Below are positions 1 to 9,504 of a stretch of 64,000 nucleotides of DNA, one piece after another. The stretch comes from Billgrantia ethanolica. GTDB lineage: Bacteria > Pseudomonadota > Gammaproteobacteria > Pseudomonadales > Halomonadaceae. The notes below the pieces were generated by a model. It was given only the letters and a program-made list of their open reading frames with translations, was not told the origin of the DNA and ran no database searches. The stretch is taken from NCBI RefSeq assembly GCF_021404305.1, contig NZ_JABFTX010000002.1, forward strand, positions 310,001 through 374,000, given 5' to 3'. A program made the translations under genes and the position numbers. The stretch's first letter is position 1. Every line of letters begins with the position of its first letter.

Positions 1-819
1 CAAGGCGAGCAGCTTGACCACGGTGGTGGTCTTGCCGGTGCCGGGGCCGCCGGTGATCACGGCGAAGCGCGAGCGGCTGGCCAGCGCACAGGCGGCCTGC
101 TGCCAGTCGAGTTCATGCCCTGGGGTGAAGAGCGCCGCCAGCGCCCGGGCCAGGGTGACGGTATCGGCTTCTGCGTCGGTGGTGGCAGTAAGTCGGCTGC
201 CGATCAGGTCGCGAATGTCCTGCTCGTACTGCCAGTAGCGGCGCAGATAGAGCCGCACGTTGCCGTCGCGTTCGCTGCGCACCAGTGGGGTGTTGCCCGG
301 GGGTGCGTTGCCGTCCGCCGCCAGGGCAGGGTGGTGCAGGGCGTCGCGCCAGGTGGCGAGATCCAGCTCGGCCAGCAGATCGCTGGGCAGCGGCGGCGGG
401 TCGCTGAGGTCGTCGCCTTCCGGCGGCAGCGAGAGCGCCAGGTCGGGAGCGGCGAGAGTCTGGGCGAGATCGAGGCACACGTGGCCGCGGCCAAGCTGAT
501 GGCTGGCCAGCGCCGTGGCGAGCAGCAGCAGGGGCGGGGCGTCGTTCACCTCGCGCTGGAAGAAGCTCGCCAGCGCCCGATCCAGCGCGCGCAGCCAGCC
601 GCGCTCCACCCAGCGGTCGAGCAAGGCGAACAGCGCCTGGGTGTCGTGAAGCGCGGCTTGGGCGTTGCCCTGCGTGGCTTGGTGCGGTTCCGGCTCGGCT
701 TGGGGCGGTTCAGGTTCGGCGCCCTCGTCGGCTGCTTGGTGGCTGCCTGCTGATTCCTCACCGAGATCGGCGAACAGGTCCGGGGTAGCGTCGTCGTGGT
801 GCTTGCTGCGCTTGCTCAT
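1..819 (-). CDS. recD: RecBCD subunit RecD, 3' end cut by window
   Basis: Alpha subunit of exonuclease V, the 5'-3' SF1 helicase that works with RecB and RecC in double-strand break repair and in degrading linear DNA. About the first 273 codons are present; the gene runs off the left edge. A Walker A motif, GGPGTGKTTTV, lies near residue 255, where the helicase core begins after the family's N-terminal domain. The first ~45 residues are rich in Glu, Pro, Gln and His and look disordered. The ATG at 819-817 overlaps the recB stop as ATGA, so translation is probably coupled. It is the last gene of the recC-recB-recD set here. Identification is firm from motif and context; the C-terminal helicase motifs cannot be checked. 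Confidence 0.95.
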   Translation of the reverse strand, partial: MSKRSKHHDDATPDLFADLGEESAGSHQAADEGAEPEPPQAEPEPHQATQGNAQAALHDTQALFALLDRWVERGWLRALDRALASFFQREVNDAPPLLLLATALASHQLGRGHVCLDLAQTLAAPDLALSLPPEGDDLSDPPPLPSDLLAELDLATWRDALHHPALAADGNAPPGNTPLVRSERDGNVRLYLRRYWQYEQDIRDLIGSRLTATTDAEADTVTLARALAALFTPGHELDWQQAACALASRSRFAVITGGPGTGKTTTVVKLLAL

Positions 820-3800
820 GCCGGCGCCTCCGTGGTGGTGCGGGTGCCTGCCGCTCGGGCGTCGCCTTGGAACAGTGCATCCAGCGCTTCGATCAGCTCC
901 CGCGGGGGGCGCTCGGCATGTACGCCGCGGCTCTCCGCATTGGCGCCCCTGAGAAAGACGGTGAGCGAGCCGCCGATATGCCGGTCGTAATCGTAGCCCG
1001 GCAGGCGCGCCTTGAGCAGCCGGTGCAGGGCCAGCAGGTAGAGCGCGTACTGCAGGTCGTAGCGTTTGGCGGCCACCGCCTGACGCATGGCCTCCTGGCT
1101 GTAGGCGCTGTCGTCCGGCCCCAGATGGTTCGATTTCCAGTCGACCACGTAGTAGCGCCCCTCATGCTCGAACACCAGATCGATAAAGCCCTTGAGCATG
1201 CCGTTGAGGGTGTCGGCGTCCAGCGCGGGGCGAGGCAAGCCGGCACCTGTGCTGCGATCTGCGCTTAGATCGGGGCTAGGAAGTGTGTAAGCACTTACGA
1301 GGGCGTCCAGCCGACGGGTGTCGACCTGGCGCGAGGCGAACCAGAACTCCATCTCCACCTGATAGCTCGTCAGCGCTTCGAGCCTGAGGCTGCCCGCGCC
1401 ATTGGGCAGCGGCAGCGGGGCGGCGAGCAGGGTGCCGAACCAGGCGTTCAGGGTGTTAAGCCACGGCTGCCAGCCGCGCACCTGACAACGCCGGGCGAGG
1501 GTGTCCTCGCGCAGGGCGGGGTCGCGGGCCACGCGGGCGAAGCCGTGCTCCCCGGCCCATTCGAGAATGCCGTGTAAGAAAGTACCGGGCCCGGGCCCCC
1601 TGGGAAATCGATGTAAGGAACGATCTGCGCTCGGCCATACGTCGTTACTCTCTCGTTCGAGATGCTCATTTACAGACACGTAAACTCCGCTCTCTCGCTC
1701 AAGAGTGCCTTGTCTGGCCGTCGCTCGATTGCGTTCATCGACGAGTGGTGACTTGTCGCGGGGCTCCTCCAATACTTCCAGTGCGGTGGCTTCCATGGCG
1801 GTGGCGGGTTCCGGCAGGATGCCGCTACGCTGCGCTTCGCTGTCATGGGGCTTAACAGGTGAGTCAGTCCTTACTGGGGCGCTGGCTGATTCTACTGTGA
1901 CGATCTCGCCGGAGAGGCGCAGCGCCGAGTAGCTGGCGATCCACCAGTGCTCCCGAGCGGGGCGTGCGGGGGTACGTGCTTCGCCCAGGGCATCGTCGCG
2001 CTCGGTTTGGCGGACGATCTCGGCGTGGGCCGGCGGCGCCAGGGCGATCTCGATGGCGGCGCAGTTGCCCTTGAGCCTGGTGAGCGCTTCGCTGAATCCA
2101 GTGGGGCCGAGCAGGTCGCCGTTGGCCAGCAGCTGACCGATGGCGCTGCCTTCGCCGCCCTTGAGCGGGGCCATGCCGAGCCAGGTGGCGTGGCGGGCGC
2201 GGGTCAGCGCCACGTAGAGCTTGCGTAGGTCTTCTCCCAGGCGTTCGCGATCGACGGTGGCCAGGGTCTCGTCGTCGGCTTCCAGGCTGATGCGCAGGCG
2301 GCCCTCGGCGTCGTGCCAGCGCAGCGGCGAGTCGTCCTTCTTGGTGGCGCGGTGGTTGCAGATGAAGGGCAGGAACACCAGCGGGTACTCCAGCCCCTTG
2401 GACTTGTGAATGGTGATGACCTGCACCAGGTCGGCGTCACTCTCCAGGCGCAGCTTGTGGGTGTCGCCGTGGCCTTCGGGGTTGGCGATGGCCTCGGCGA
2501 GAAAGCGGATCAGCGCGTGTTCGCCGTCGAGCTCCTGGCTGGCGTGTTGCAATAATTCCCCTAAGTGCAGCAGGTCGGTAAGTACTCTCTCACCGTCGCT
2601 GGCAGGCCCCCAGGCGAGCAGCCGCTGCGCCACGTCGAAGTCGTGGATGATCTTGCGCACTAGCGGCAGCACGCCCTGGCGCTGCCACAGCCGGTGGTAG
2701 TCGCGGAACTGCAGCACGCGGCCTTCCCAGGCCAGTTCATCCTCGTTCAACTTATCCAGCGTGGTGATATCGAGTCCCAGCACCGAGGTGGCCAGGGCGG
2801 TACGCAGCAGCCGGTCGTCATCGGGTGCCGCGCAGGCGCGCAGCCAGGCGTCGAGCTGCGGGGCGACCGGTGAGGCGAAGACCTTGTCCTTGTCGGAGAG
2901 GTAGACGCTCTTCACCCCGCGTCGGGCCAGCGCCTGACGGATCGAGCGCGCCTCGCCCAAGCCGTTGACCAGCACCGCCATGTCGGAAGGCTTGAGCGGC
3001 TTGAGCGTTCCCTCTTCTTGAAACCCGGTGCGGTCGTTTAGCCCCTCGTTGAGCAGCTCCACCATGGTGGAGGCGCAGCGCTCGGCCATCTCCTGCTGGT
3101 AGGCGGTCTTGGAGAGCGGTTCGTCGCATTCGAGCTGCCACAGGGTCATGGCCGGCAGCGGCTGGCCCTGACGGGTAAGTGAGTCCTTGCGTCCTTTCGC
3201 TCCCACGGGCAGGAAGGGAACGGGATTCCCCTCGGGCGAATTGAACAGAAAGGCGCCGGGCGGATGCGCCTCGGCGAATTCGAAGCAGCGGTTCACGGCT
3301 TCGACCATCTCGCTGCTGGAGCGGAAGTTGGTGCCCAGGGTGACATGGCGGCCTTGGGTATCGCGGCGGGCGCGCAGATAGGTATGAATGTCGGCGCCGC
3401 GGAAGGCGTAGATCGCCTGCTTGGGATCGCCGATCAGAAATACTCCGCACTCCGGCCGGTTCTCGCGGATGCGGTACACGCAGTCAAAGATGCGGTACTG
3501 CACCGGGTCGGTGTCCTGGAACTCGTCGACCAGGGCGACCGGGAACTGGCGGCGGATCTGTGCGCCCAGCGCCTCGCGGTTGGGGCCGGTGAGCGCCCTA
3601 TCGAGATGGGTGAGCAGCTCGTTGGGGCCCATCTCGGCGCGGCGCTCCTGCTCGCGGTCGAGCCGCGCCCGGCACCAGTGCACGGCGTGGGTGAGCAGGT
3701 CGGCGTAGGGATCGGGCAGGGCGTTGAGTTCGTCCTGCAAGGCTTCCAGCGCAGCCAGCGCCGGATGATCCGGCGGCTCGCCCTTGAGCCAAATATCGGC

Positions 3801-4718
3801 CATGCCTTGGGGCGTGAGGCGCTTCCAGGCGGCGTCGGTCAGGCCGGGCCAGGTGGCCTCCCCTTGGCACCATTCACGCAGGGCGCCGAGCCAGTTGGCG
3901 CGGCTCTTGGCGTTGAAGCTCTGGCCCTTGAAGGCTTTCTGCTGGGCGGCCTCTTCGAACAGCGCCTCGCACTCGTCCACCCACTTGGGCCAAGGCGCCT
4001 TGAGCTGGGCCAGGCGCTCGGCGGTTTCGCGGCTGGCGTTGGCGATGGTCTCGGCTGGGGGCGGGGCGTGCTTGTTCAGTGCCTCGGCTTCGGGCATCAG
4101 GCCGCGCACCGCCTGATGCAACTGCTCGGGCGTGCTCCAGTGGCGCACCACGGTGGCCAGCTCGTCGAGGTTGAGCGGGTAGTAGAAACTGCGCCAGTAG
4201 TCGCGCACCACCTCGAGTTCCAGCTCGGTCTGGTCGTTTTCCAGGTTGAGCGAGAACAGGCTGCCGCTGTCGAAGGCGTGCTCGCGCAGCATGCGATAGC
4301 ACCAGCTGTGGATGGTAGAGACGGCGGCCTCGTCCATCCATTCGGCGGCGAGCTGCAGGCGTCGGGCGCAGGCGGGCCAGGTGGAGGGATCGTATTGATC
4401 GCGTAATTGAAGAAGTAGGGCGTCGCCCTCGGCACCTTCCATCGGTTGCAGAAAAACACTCGCTGCCTCGACCAGCCTTGCGCGAATCCGCTCGCGCAGC
4501 TCCTGGGTGGCGGCGTTGGTGAAGGTGACGACGAGGATCTCGGGCGGCGTGAGCGGGCGCTCGAAGGCGGCGGTATCGTCGGCCGAGCGGGCGCCGAGTA
4601 CCAGGCGCACGTAGAGCAGGGCGATGGTGAAGGTCTTGCCCGTTCCCGCGCTGGCTTCGATCAGGCGGCTGCCGTGGAGCGGAAACGCCAAAGGATCTAA
4701 CTGAGTGACCTCGCTCAT
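816..4718 (-). CDS. recB: RecBCD subunit RecB (helicase-nuclease)
   Basis: Beta subunit of RecBCD, 1300 residues: a 3'-5' UvrD-type helicase with a C-terminal nuclease domain. Walker A EASAGTGKT is at residues 21-29 and the DEFQDTD box near residue 400. The nuclease signature (GMLKGFIDLVF, then YYVVDWKSN) is near residues 1170-1200, with the acidic residues and Lys of the catalytic site intact. The segment between YSALRLSGE and FPRGPGPGTFLHG is about 100 residues, much longer than I would expect from E. coli RecB, and is Ser/Glu/Thr-rich with less GC-biased codons than its surroundings (about 1600-1930). Start and stop overlap recC and recD by ATGA. The protein should be active; the long linker is the only oddity. 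Confidence 0.97.
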   Translation of the reverse strand: MSEVTQLDPLAFPLHGSRLIEASAGTGKTFTIALLYVRLVLGARSADDTAAFERPLTPPEILVVTFTNAATQELRERIRARLVEAASVFLQPMEGAEGDALLLQLRDQYDPSTWPACARRLQLAAEWMDEAAVSTIHSWCYRMLREHAFDSGSLFSLNLENDQTELELEVVRDYWRSFYYPLNLDELATVVRHWSTPEQLHQAVRGLMPEAEALNKHAPPPAETIANASRETAERLAQLKAPWPKWVDECEALFEEAAQQKAFKGQSFNAKSRANWLGALREWCQGEATWPGLTDAAWKRLTPQGMADIWLKGEPPDHPALAALEALQDELNALPDPYADLLTHAVHWCRARLDREQERRAEMGPNELLTHLDRALTGPNREALGAQIRRQFPVALVDEFQDTDPVQYRIFDCVYRIRENRPECGVFLIGDPKQAIYAFRGADIHTYLRARRDTQGRHVTLGTNFRSSSEMVEAVNRCFEFAEAHPPGAFLFNSPEGNPVPFLPVGAKGRKDSLTRQGQPLPAMTLWQLECDEPLSKTAYQQEMAERCASTMVELLNEGLNDRTGFQEEGTLKPLKPSDMAVLVNGLGEARSIRQALARRGVKSVYLSDKDKVFASPVAPQLDAWLRACAAPDDDRLLRTALATSVLGLDITTLDKLNEDELAWEGRVLQFRDYHRLWQRQGVLPLVRKIIHDFDVAQRLLAWGPASDGERVLTDLLHLGELLQHASQELDGEHALIRFLAEAIANPEGHGDTHKLRLESDADLVQVITIHKSKGLEYPLVFLPFICNHRATKKDDSPLRWHDAEGRLRISLEADDETLATVDRERLGEDLRKLYVALTRARHATWLGMAPLKGGEGSAIGQLLANGDLLGPTGFSEALTRLKGNCAAIEIALAPPAHAEIVRQTERDDALGEARTPARPAREHWWIASYSALRLSGEIVTVESASAPVRTDSPVKPHDSEAQRSGILPEPATAMEATALEVLEEPRDKSPLVDERNRATARQGTLERESGVYVSVNEHLERESNDVWPSADRSLHRFPRGPGPGTFLHGILEWAGEHGFARVARDPALREDTLARRCQVRGWQPWLNTLNAWFGTLLAAPLPLPNGAGSLRLEALTSYQVEMEFWFASRQVDTRRLDALVSAYTLPSPDLSADRSTGAGLPRPALDADTLNGMLKGFIDLVFEHEGRYYVVDWKSNHLGPDDSAYSQEAMRQAVAAKRYDLQYALYLLALHRLLKARLPGYDYDRHIGGSLTVFLRGANAESRGVHAERPPRELIEALDALFQGDARAAGTRTTTEAPA

Positions 4719-7700
4719 GCCTGGCTCCCCGTTGCCTTCTTCCCGCTCTGTTTCTTGTCACCCTCTTTCTTGTCGCCTTTCACCGCCAGATGCACCGGGG
4801 CGAGCAGCCGTTCGGTGAGTTCGGCGAAGCCGAGCCTGTCCTGGCGGGCTTCATATAGCGCGGTGAAGCTGGGCCAGCGGTGGGCGAGGTAGGCGTTGCG
4901 GCCCGCCTCGCCGGCGTTGAAGTCGTCGCCGTTGTAGGCGCTGGTGGCGGCGCGCCAGGCGTCGCTATCGCGCTCGGTATCGGGCGTTCCCAATTTGCTC
5001 AGCCACACGAAGGCGGTGTCGCAGGCCAGCGGCAGCGGCATCTGCATACCGGCCTGCCAGGTGCGAACGATCTCGCGCAGCTGCTGGCGGGCCGCTTCCG
5101 GGTCGAGGGGTGGCAGGGTGACGTGGCCGGCCTTGGAGAGCAGCAGGCTGGTCATGGGCCTGTCGTTCAAATGCCCGGCTAGGTGCGCGACCCAGTGGCG
5201 CAGGATGTGCGACCAGCGGTACTTGCCCTTTTTGACCAGGCTGCTGCTGGCGAGCACCAGCCGGCAGCGCTCGCCGGTGGCGCTCTCGCGCAGTTCGTCG
5301 AGCCAGTCTTCGATGGGCGGGGCGCCGGGCGCGTCGAGCTGCACCGGCTCGGGCTCCTCGATGGCGCGGGGCCAGGCTTCCAGCGCTTCCTCGTAGGCTT
5401 CGAACAGTGCGTCCATCGGTTCGCTGAGCTGTTCGCGCATGCGTTCGCCAAAGGCGCCCATGGCCAGTACGCCTTGGCCCTGCAAACGGTCGAGGGTGTC
5501 GAGCAGCACGGGCAGGCGCTCGCGGCCTTCGTCCACGGCACGGCGCTGCTCGCGGATCAGCAGGTCCTGTAGCTGCCAGTTGGCGAGACCGTCCAGGTCG
5601 AAGGGCTCATGATCGAGGCTGACGATGTCCTCGCGTTCCAGGAAGACCTTGAGGCGCGTGGTGAAGAAGGCGCGGGCCGGGTCTCTCAAAAAGCTCCCTA
5701 GCTGAGTGATAGTCAGCGGGGTGTCCTGCGTGTATGGCGTCAGCTCGAGGGGCGCTGTTGCCGGGGCCGCTTCACCATGCACCTCGCGCCACTCGTGGGC
5801 GAAGGTGAACAGCCGCCTGGCGGCGACGCTGCGCTCGGTCTGTTGTGCCGCGCTGGGGAAGTAGGTGCGGCTGAACGGCTGCAGCGGGTGCTCGGTGGTG
5901 AGGGCGGCGAGCAGGTCGCTGCCATCGCTTGTGCGCCAGCCGGCCTGTAGATGATCGCGCAGCTGGCCGACCAGCACCGAGGGTGGCTTTTCGCTGTTGT
6001 CGACGATGCTGCGACCCACCCAGCTCACGTAGAGCTGCTCCCGGGCGGAGAGCAGCGCTTCCAGGAACAGGTAGCGGTCGTCCTCGCGGCGCGAGCGGTC
6101 GCCGGGGCGGTAGTCGCCGTTCATCAGGTCGAAGTCCATCGGCGGGTGGCTGCGCGGATAGTCGCCGTCGTTCATGCCCAGCAGGCACACCCGCTTGAAG
6201 GGAATGGCGCGCATCGGCATCAGGGTGGCGAAATTGACCGCGCCGGCCAGGAAGCGCTGCGACAGGCTCGGCTCGTCGATCTGGGCCAGCCAGTGCTCGC
6301 GCACTACCGAGAGCGGCAGGTCGCGGGTCAGCCCAGCCTCTTCGGCGCTCTCCTGCCATTCCTGTAGCTTCTGTTCGAGCTGGGCCAGCATCAGGCTGTC
6401 TTCCGGCGCTTCCGCCAGAAAGCTCGCTTCCAGCAGGGTGCGCAGGCGCGCTACCCAGCCGGCCACGTCGGTGGGCTCGCGCAGGCGGCGCCACTGCTGT
6501 TCCAGGGTTTCCAGTAGCGCGGCCAATGGGCCGGCCAGCGCCGCTTCCAGCCCGCCGATGTCGTCGAAGGGTTCGATGCCCTGCCACGGGCCGCTGGCGG
6601 CTTCGCCCACGGCGTAGCCCAGCAGCAGCCGGCGCAGGCCGAAGGCCCAGGTGTTCTGCTCCATGCCCGCGGGCAGGTCGAGGCTGCCGCGCTGGCCGGC
6701 GTCCAGCCCCCAGCGGATGCCGGCGCCCTCGATCCAGCGGCGCAGGGCGGGCACGTCCTGCTCGTCGATGCCGAAGCGGGCGCGCAGGGCGGGCACGTCG
6801 AGCAGGTCGAGCAGGTCGCTCACCGAGAGGCGCAGCTCCGGCAGGCGCAGCAGCTTTTCCAGCGCGATCAGCAGCGGAAGGCGGTGGCGGCTGCCCTGGT
6901 CGGAGAGGGTGAAGGGGATGTAGCGCGGGTCGTCGCGCTCCAGCTGCCCAAAGACGGCTTGTACGTGGGGCGCGTAGTGGTCGATGTCCGGCACCATCAC
7001 GATCACGTCGCGGGGCTTGAGGTTCGGGTCGGCGCTGAAGGCGGCGAGCAGCTGGTCGTGGAGAATTTCCACTTCGCGCTGGGGGCTGTGTGCGGCGTGG
7101 AAAACGAGGGAGTCGTCGCGGCTCGGGTCCACCGCCGGCCAGGTCTCGCGGGTCTCGTGCAGCGGGCGCAGCTCGCGAATGTCGTCCTGCAACTGCTGCA
7201 GCAACCGGCCTTCGCTTTTGCGCACGAAGGGCTCGAACAGGTCGATGCGCAACGAGTCGGCCCGGAACAAGGCCTCGTACTGCTGGGCGTCGTCGTGCTC
7301 GTCGAGCAGGCGCAGGTAGTCGCGGCCCTGCTTGCCCCAGGCGGCCAGCAGCGGCTGGGCGTGCAGGTGCAAGGCGCTCTCGCCGTCTCCATCGCCGAGC
7401 ACATCGAGTCGCTCGGGCATGCCGGCCTTGCGCCGTTGGCGGTAGCGCTGGGCGCGGAGCAGGTCCTTGTGTTCGATGATGTCGGCCCAGTAGTGCTGGC
7501 AGGGGTTGTGCACGCACAGCACCACCTGGCAGCAGCGGGCGATGGCGGCCAGGGCTTCCAGCGCCTGCTGGGGCAGCGACGAGATGCCGAACACCATCAC
7601 CCGCCGCGGCAGGCCGGGGGGGCGGTTGTTGCAATCGAGCGAGCGCGCCGCCTCGAGGAAGCGCCGGTGCACCATGGCGCGGCTGGAGGCCACGCCGTCG

Positions 7701-8341
7701 TCGCCTACGTCCTCGGCAACGCTTTTCACCACGGCCCGCCACAGGGCCGGCTGCCAGCGCTGGGTGTCGTCGATAGGGCGGGCCTCGCCGCGGGCGGAGA
7801 TCAGCACGTCCTCGCCGCGAGCCCAGGCCTCGAGCCAGTCGGCGCGGTACACCTGGTACTGGTCGAGCAGGTCGGCCAGGCGCTCGGCGAGCTGGTGATG
7901 CTTGCGCAGGTCGCTGTCGCCTTCGAGGAAGCGGCGCAGCGGAGCGAACTCGTCGCGCGGCATCAGTTCCGGCAGCAGGCGCAGCAGCCGCCACAGCAGC
8001 CGTGACTTGTCGAAGGGCGAGGTGGCCGGCACCGCGTTGGGGTCGTCTTCCACGTGGTTGAGCACGGCGCGGTAGGCCTGCCACAGGAAGCGCGCCGGCA
8101 GGGTGACGTCGAGCGCGGCGGCGATGCCGCTGCCGCCGTCGGCCTCGTCGGCGGCCAGCGCCAGCTTCATCCATTGGCCGATGCCGTTGCTCTGCACCAG
8201 GATCGTCTCGTTCTCCAGCGGTGCCAGCGGGTGGCGCTTCATCCACTCCACCGCCACGCCGCGCAGATCCTCCAGGCGATTGCCGTGAACGACCATGAAG
8301 CCGGGGGGGAGCGTATTCTCCTGGGAAGCTGCGAACGGCAT
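4715..8341 (-). CDS. recC: RecBCD subunit RecC
   Basis: Gamma subunit of RecBCD, 1208 residues, which recognises Chi and holds the complex together; it has a helicase-like fold without working ATPase motifs. The N-terminal FMVVHGNRLEDLRGVAVEWM pattern and the helicase-like segment with RVMVFGISSLPQQALEAL fit the family. I chose the ATG at 8341 because AAGGA lies 9 bases upstream; an in-frame TTG at 8359 has no better signal. The stop overlaps the recB start. The C-terminus ends in a Lys/Gly-rich tail. The length is somewhat above that of E. coli RecC. Its promoter must lie in 8342-8511. Confidence 0.96.
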   Translation of the reverse strand: MPFAASQENTLPPGFMVVHGNRLEDLRGVAVEWMKRHPLAPLENETILVQSNGIGQWMKLALAADEADGGSGIAAALDVTLPARFLWQAYRAVLNHVEDDPNAVPATSPFDKSRLLWRLLRLLPELMPRDEFAPLRRFLEGDSDLRKHHQLAERLADLLDQYQVYRADWLEAWARGEDVLISARGEARPIDDTQRWQPALWRAVVKSVAEDVGDDGVASSRAMVHRRFLEAARSLDCNNRPPGLPRRVMVFGISSLPQQALEALAAIARCCQVVLCVHNPCQHYWADIIEHKDLLRAQRYRQRRKAGMPERLDVLGDGDGESALHLHAQPLLAAWGKQGRDYLRLLDEHDDAQQYEALFRADSLRIDLFEPFVRKSEGRLLQQLQDDIRELRPLHETRETWPAVDPSRDDSLVFHAAHSPQREVEILHDQLLAAFSADPNLKPRDVIVMVPDIDHYAPHVQAVFGQLERDDPRYIPFTLSDQGSRHRLPLLIALEKLLRLPELRLSVSDLLDLLDVPALRARFGIDEQDVPALRRWIEGAGIRWGLDAGQRGSLDLPAGMEQNTWAFGLRRLLLGYAVGEAASGPWQGIEPFDDIGGLEAALAGPLAALLETLEQQWRRLREPTDVAGWVARLRTLLEASFLAEAPEDSLMLAQLEQKLQEWQESAEEAGLTRDLPLSVVREHWLAQIDEPSLSQRFLAGAVNFATLMPMRAIPFKRVCLLGMNDGDYPRSHPPMDFDLMNGDYRPGDRSRREDDRYLFLEALLSAREQLYVSWVGRSIVDNSEKPPSVLVGQLRDHLQAGWRTSDGSDLLAALTTEHPLQPFSRTYFPSAAQQTERSVAARRLFTFAHEWREVHGEAAPATAPLELTPYTQDTPLTITQLGSFLRDPARAFFTTRLKVFLEREDIVSLDHEPFDLDGLANWQLQDLLIREQRRAVDEGRERLPVLLDTLDRLQGQGVLAMGAFGERMREQLSEPMDALFEAYEEALEAWPRAIEEPEPVQLDAPGAPPIEDWLDELRESATGERCRLVLASSSLVKKGKYRWSHILRHWVAHLAGHLNDRPMTSLLLSKAGHVTLPPLDPEAARQQLREIVRTWQAGMQMPLPLACDTAFVWLSKLGTPDTERDSDAWRAATSAYNGDDFNAGEAGRNAYLAHRWPSFTALYEARQDRLGFAELTERLLAPVHLAVKGDKKEGDKKQSGKKATGSQA

Positions 8342-8371
8342 GGCGGGTCCTTGCTGCAAACTTGAATACAG

Positions 8372-8403
8372 TTTTGCAGTTTTACAGGTTTACGCTTTTA
8401 CCG
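8372..8403. repeat. Degenerate 8-bp tandem repeat upstream of recC
   Basis: Four consecutive 8-base units, TTTTGCAG, TTTTACAG, GTTTACGC and TTTTACCG, lie between the divergent recC and 5'-nucleotidase genes. Read towards recC they are A-rich and sit where an upstream promoter element could be. The gap 8342-8511 holds no gene that I can see. Confidence 0.5.
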
Positions 8404-8511
8404 TCATGCGCTTCCAAGCCGAGACGCCTCTACGGATAGGCGCTTGTCTGGCAGGGAGCGCTGAGGCATGGTCTGGAGATCGTGCATTGCACTTCTTCAT
8501 CAGAGACGGCC

Positions 8512-9504
8512 ATGGCCTACGATCTCAGCGAACGCTTGGTAATCGGGCTGGCATCCAGCGCCTTGTTCGATCTCGAGGAATCCGATCGGGTCTTTCGCGA
8601 GCAGGGCGAGGCGTCCTATCGCATCTATCAGCGTGACAACGAGAACAAACCGTTAAGCACTGGCGTTGCCTTCCCGTTTATCAAGCGTCTGCTGTCGTTG
8701 AACGAGCTGAGCCCGGACAACCCGCCCATCGAGGTGGTGCTGCTCTCGCGCAACGATCCGGAAACCGGGCTGCGGGTCATGAAGTCGATCGAGCACCATG
8801 AGCTGGGCATCACACGGGCCATCTTCCTGCAAGGGCGTTACCCCCATCGCTTCATTCCGGCGTTGAACATCAGCCTCTTTCTGTCCGCCAATCGCCAGGA
8901 CGTCGACCAGGCGATCCTGGCCGGGCATCCGGCGGGGCAGGTGCTGTCGTCGGGCGACCTCGACCTGACCGACGAGGAGGAGCTGCGCATAGCCTTCGAC
9001 TTCGATGGCGTGCTGGTCACCGACGAGTCCGAAACCATCTACCAGCAGCAGGGGATCGATGCCTTTCACGCGTATGAGCGGGCCAATGCCCAGGTGCCGC
9101 CCGAGGCGGGCTTGCTGGCTGTTTTCCTGCGCAAGCTGGCACATATCCAGATGCTGGAGAAGCAGCGCGAAGAGGAAACGCAGGGAGCCTATCGACCCAA
9201 GGTCAGGGTCTCCATCGTCACCGCCCGCAACGCGCCGGCCCATGAGCGGGTCATCCATACCATGCGTAGCTGGGGCGTGACCGTCAACGAGGCCTATTTC
9301 CTCGGCGGCATCGCCAAGGAGCACGTTCTCGGCATCATCAAGCCGCATATCTTCTTCGACGACCAGGCATCCCATCTCTCGGCCACCAGCGATATTCTGC
9401 CGTCGGTACATGTGCCGTTCGGCCAGCTCAATCAAGGCTTGGGCGTGAGTGAGGCAGGTGCCGTTCGGTCAGGTCATCCATCGCCGGAAGGGGATCCTTC
9501 ATGA
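8512..9504 (+). CDS. 5'-nucleotidase (NT5C1-like, HAD-type)
   Basis: Predicted cytosolic 5'-nucleotidase of the family related to animal cN-I, removing phosphate from nucleoside monophosphates. About 330 residues from the ATG at 8512; a GTG at 8482 would add ten unconserved residues. The HAD-like motif FDFDGVL with following Glu/Asp residues lies mid-protein, and VSIVTARNAPAHERV and HIFFDDQ supply the later HAD motifs. No signal peptide. The 3' end overlaps the next gene as ATGA, so the two are probably co-translated. The last ~20 residues are a Gly/Ser/Pro-rich tail. The substrate (AMP or IMP) cannot be told from sequence. Confidence 0.85.
   Translation: MAYDLSERLVIGLASSALFDLEESDRVFREQGEASYRIYQRDNENKPLSTGVAFPFIKRLLSLNELSPDNPPIEVVLLSRNDPETGLRVMKSIEHHELGITRAIFLQGRYPHRFIPALNISLFLSANRQDVDQAILAGHPAGQVLSSGDLDLTDEEELRIAFDFDGVLVTDESETIYQQQGIDAFHAYERANAQVPPEAGLLAVFLRKLAHIQMLEKQREEETQGAYRPKVRVSIVTARNAPAHERVIHTMRSWGVTVNEAYFLGGIAKEHVLGIIKPHIFFDDQASHLSATSDILPSVHVPFGQLNQGLGVSEAGAVRSGHPSPEGDPS

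Noticed and set aside
5772-8246. An 824-codon alternative frame inside recC
   Set aside because: Arg/Ala/Pro-rich out-of-frame translation of recC, without homology-like motifs.
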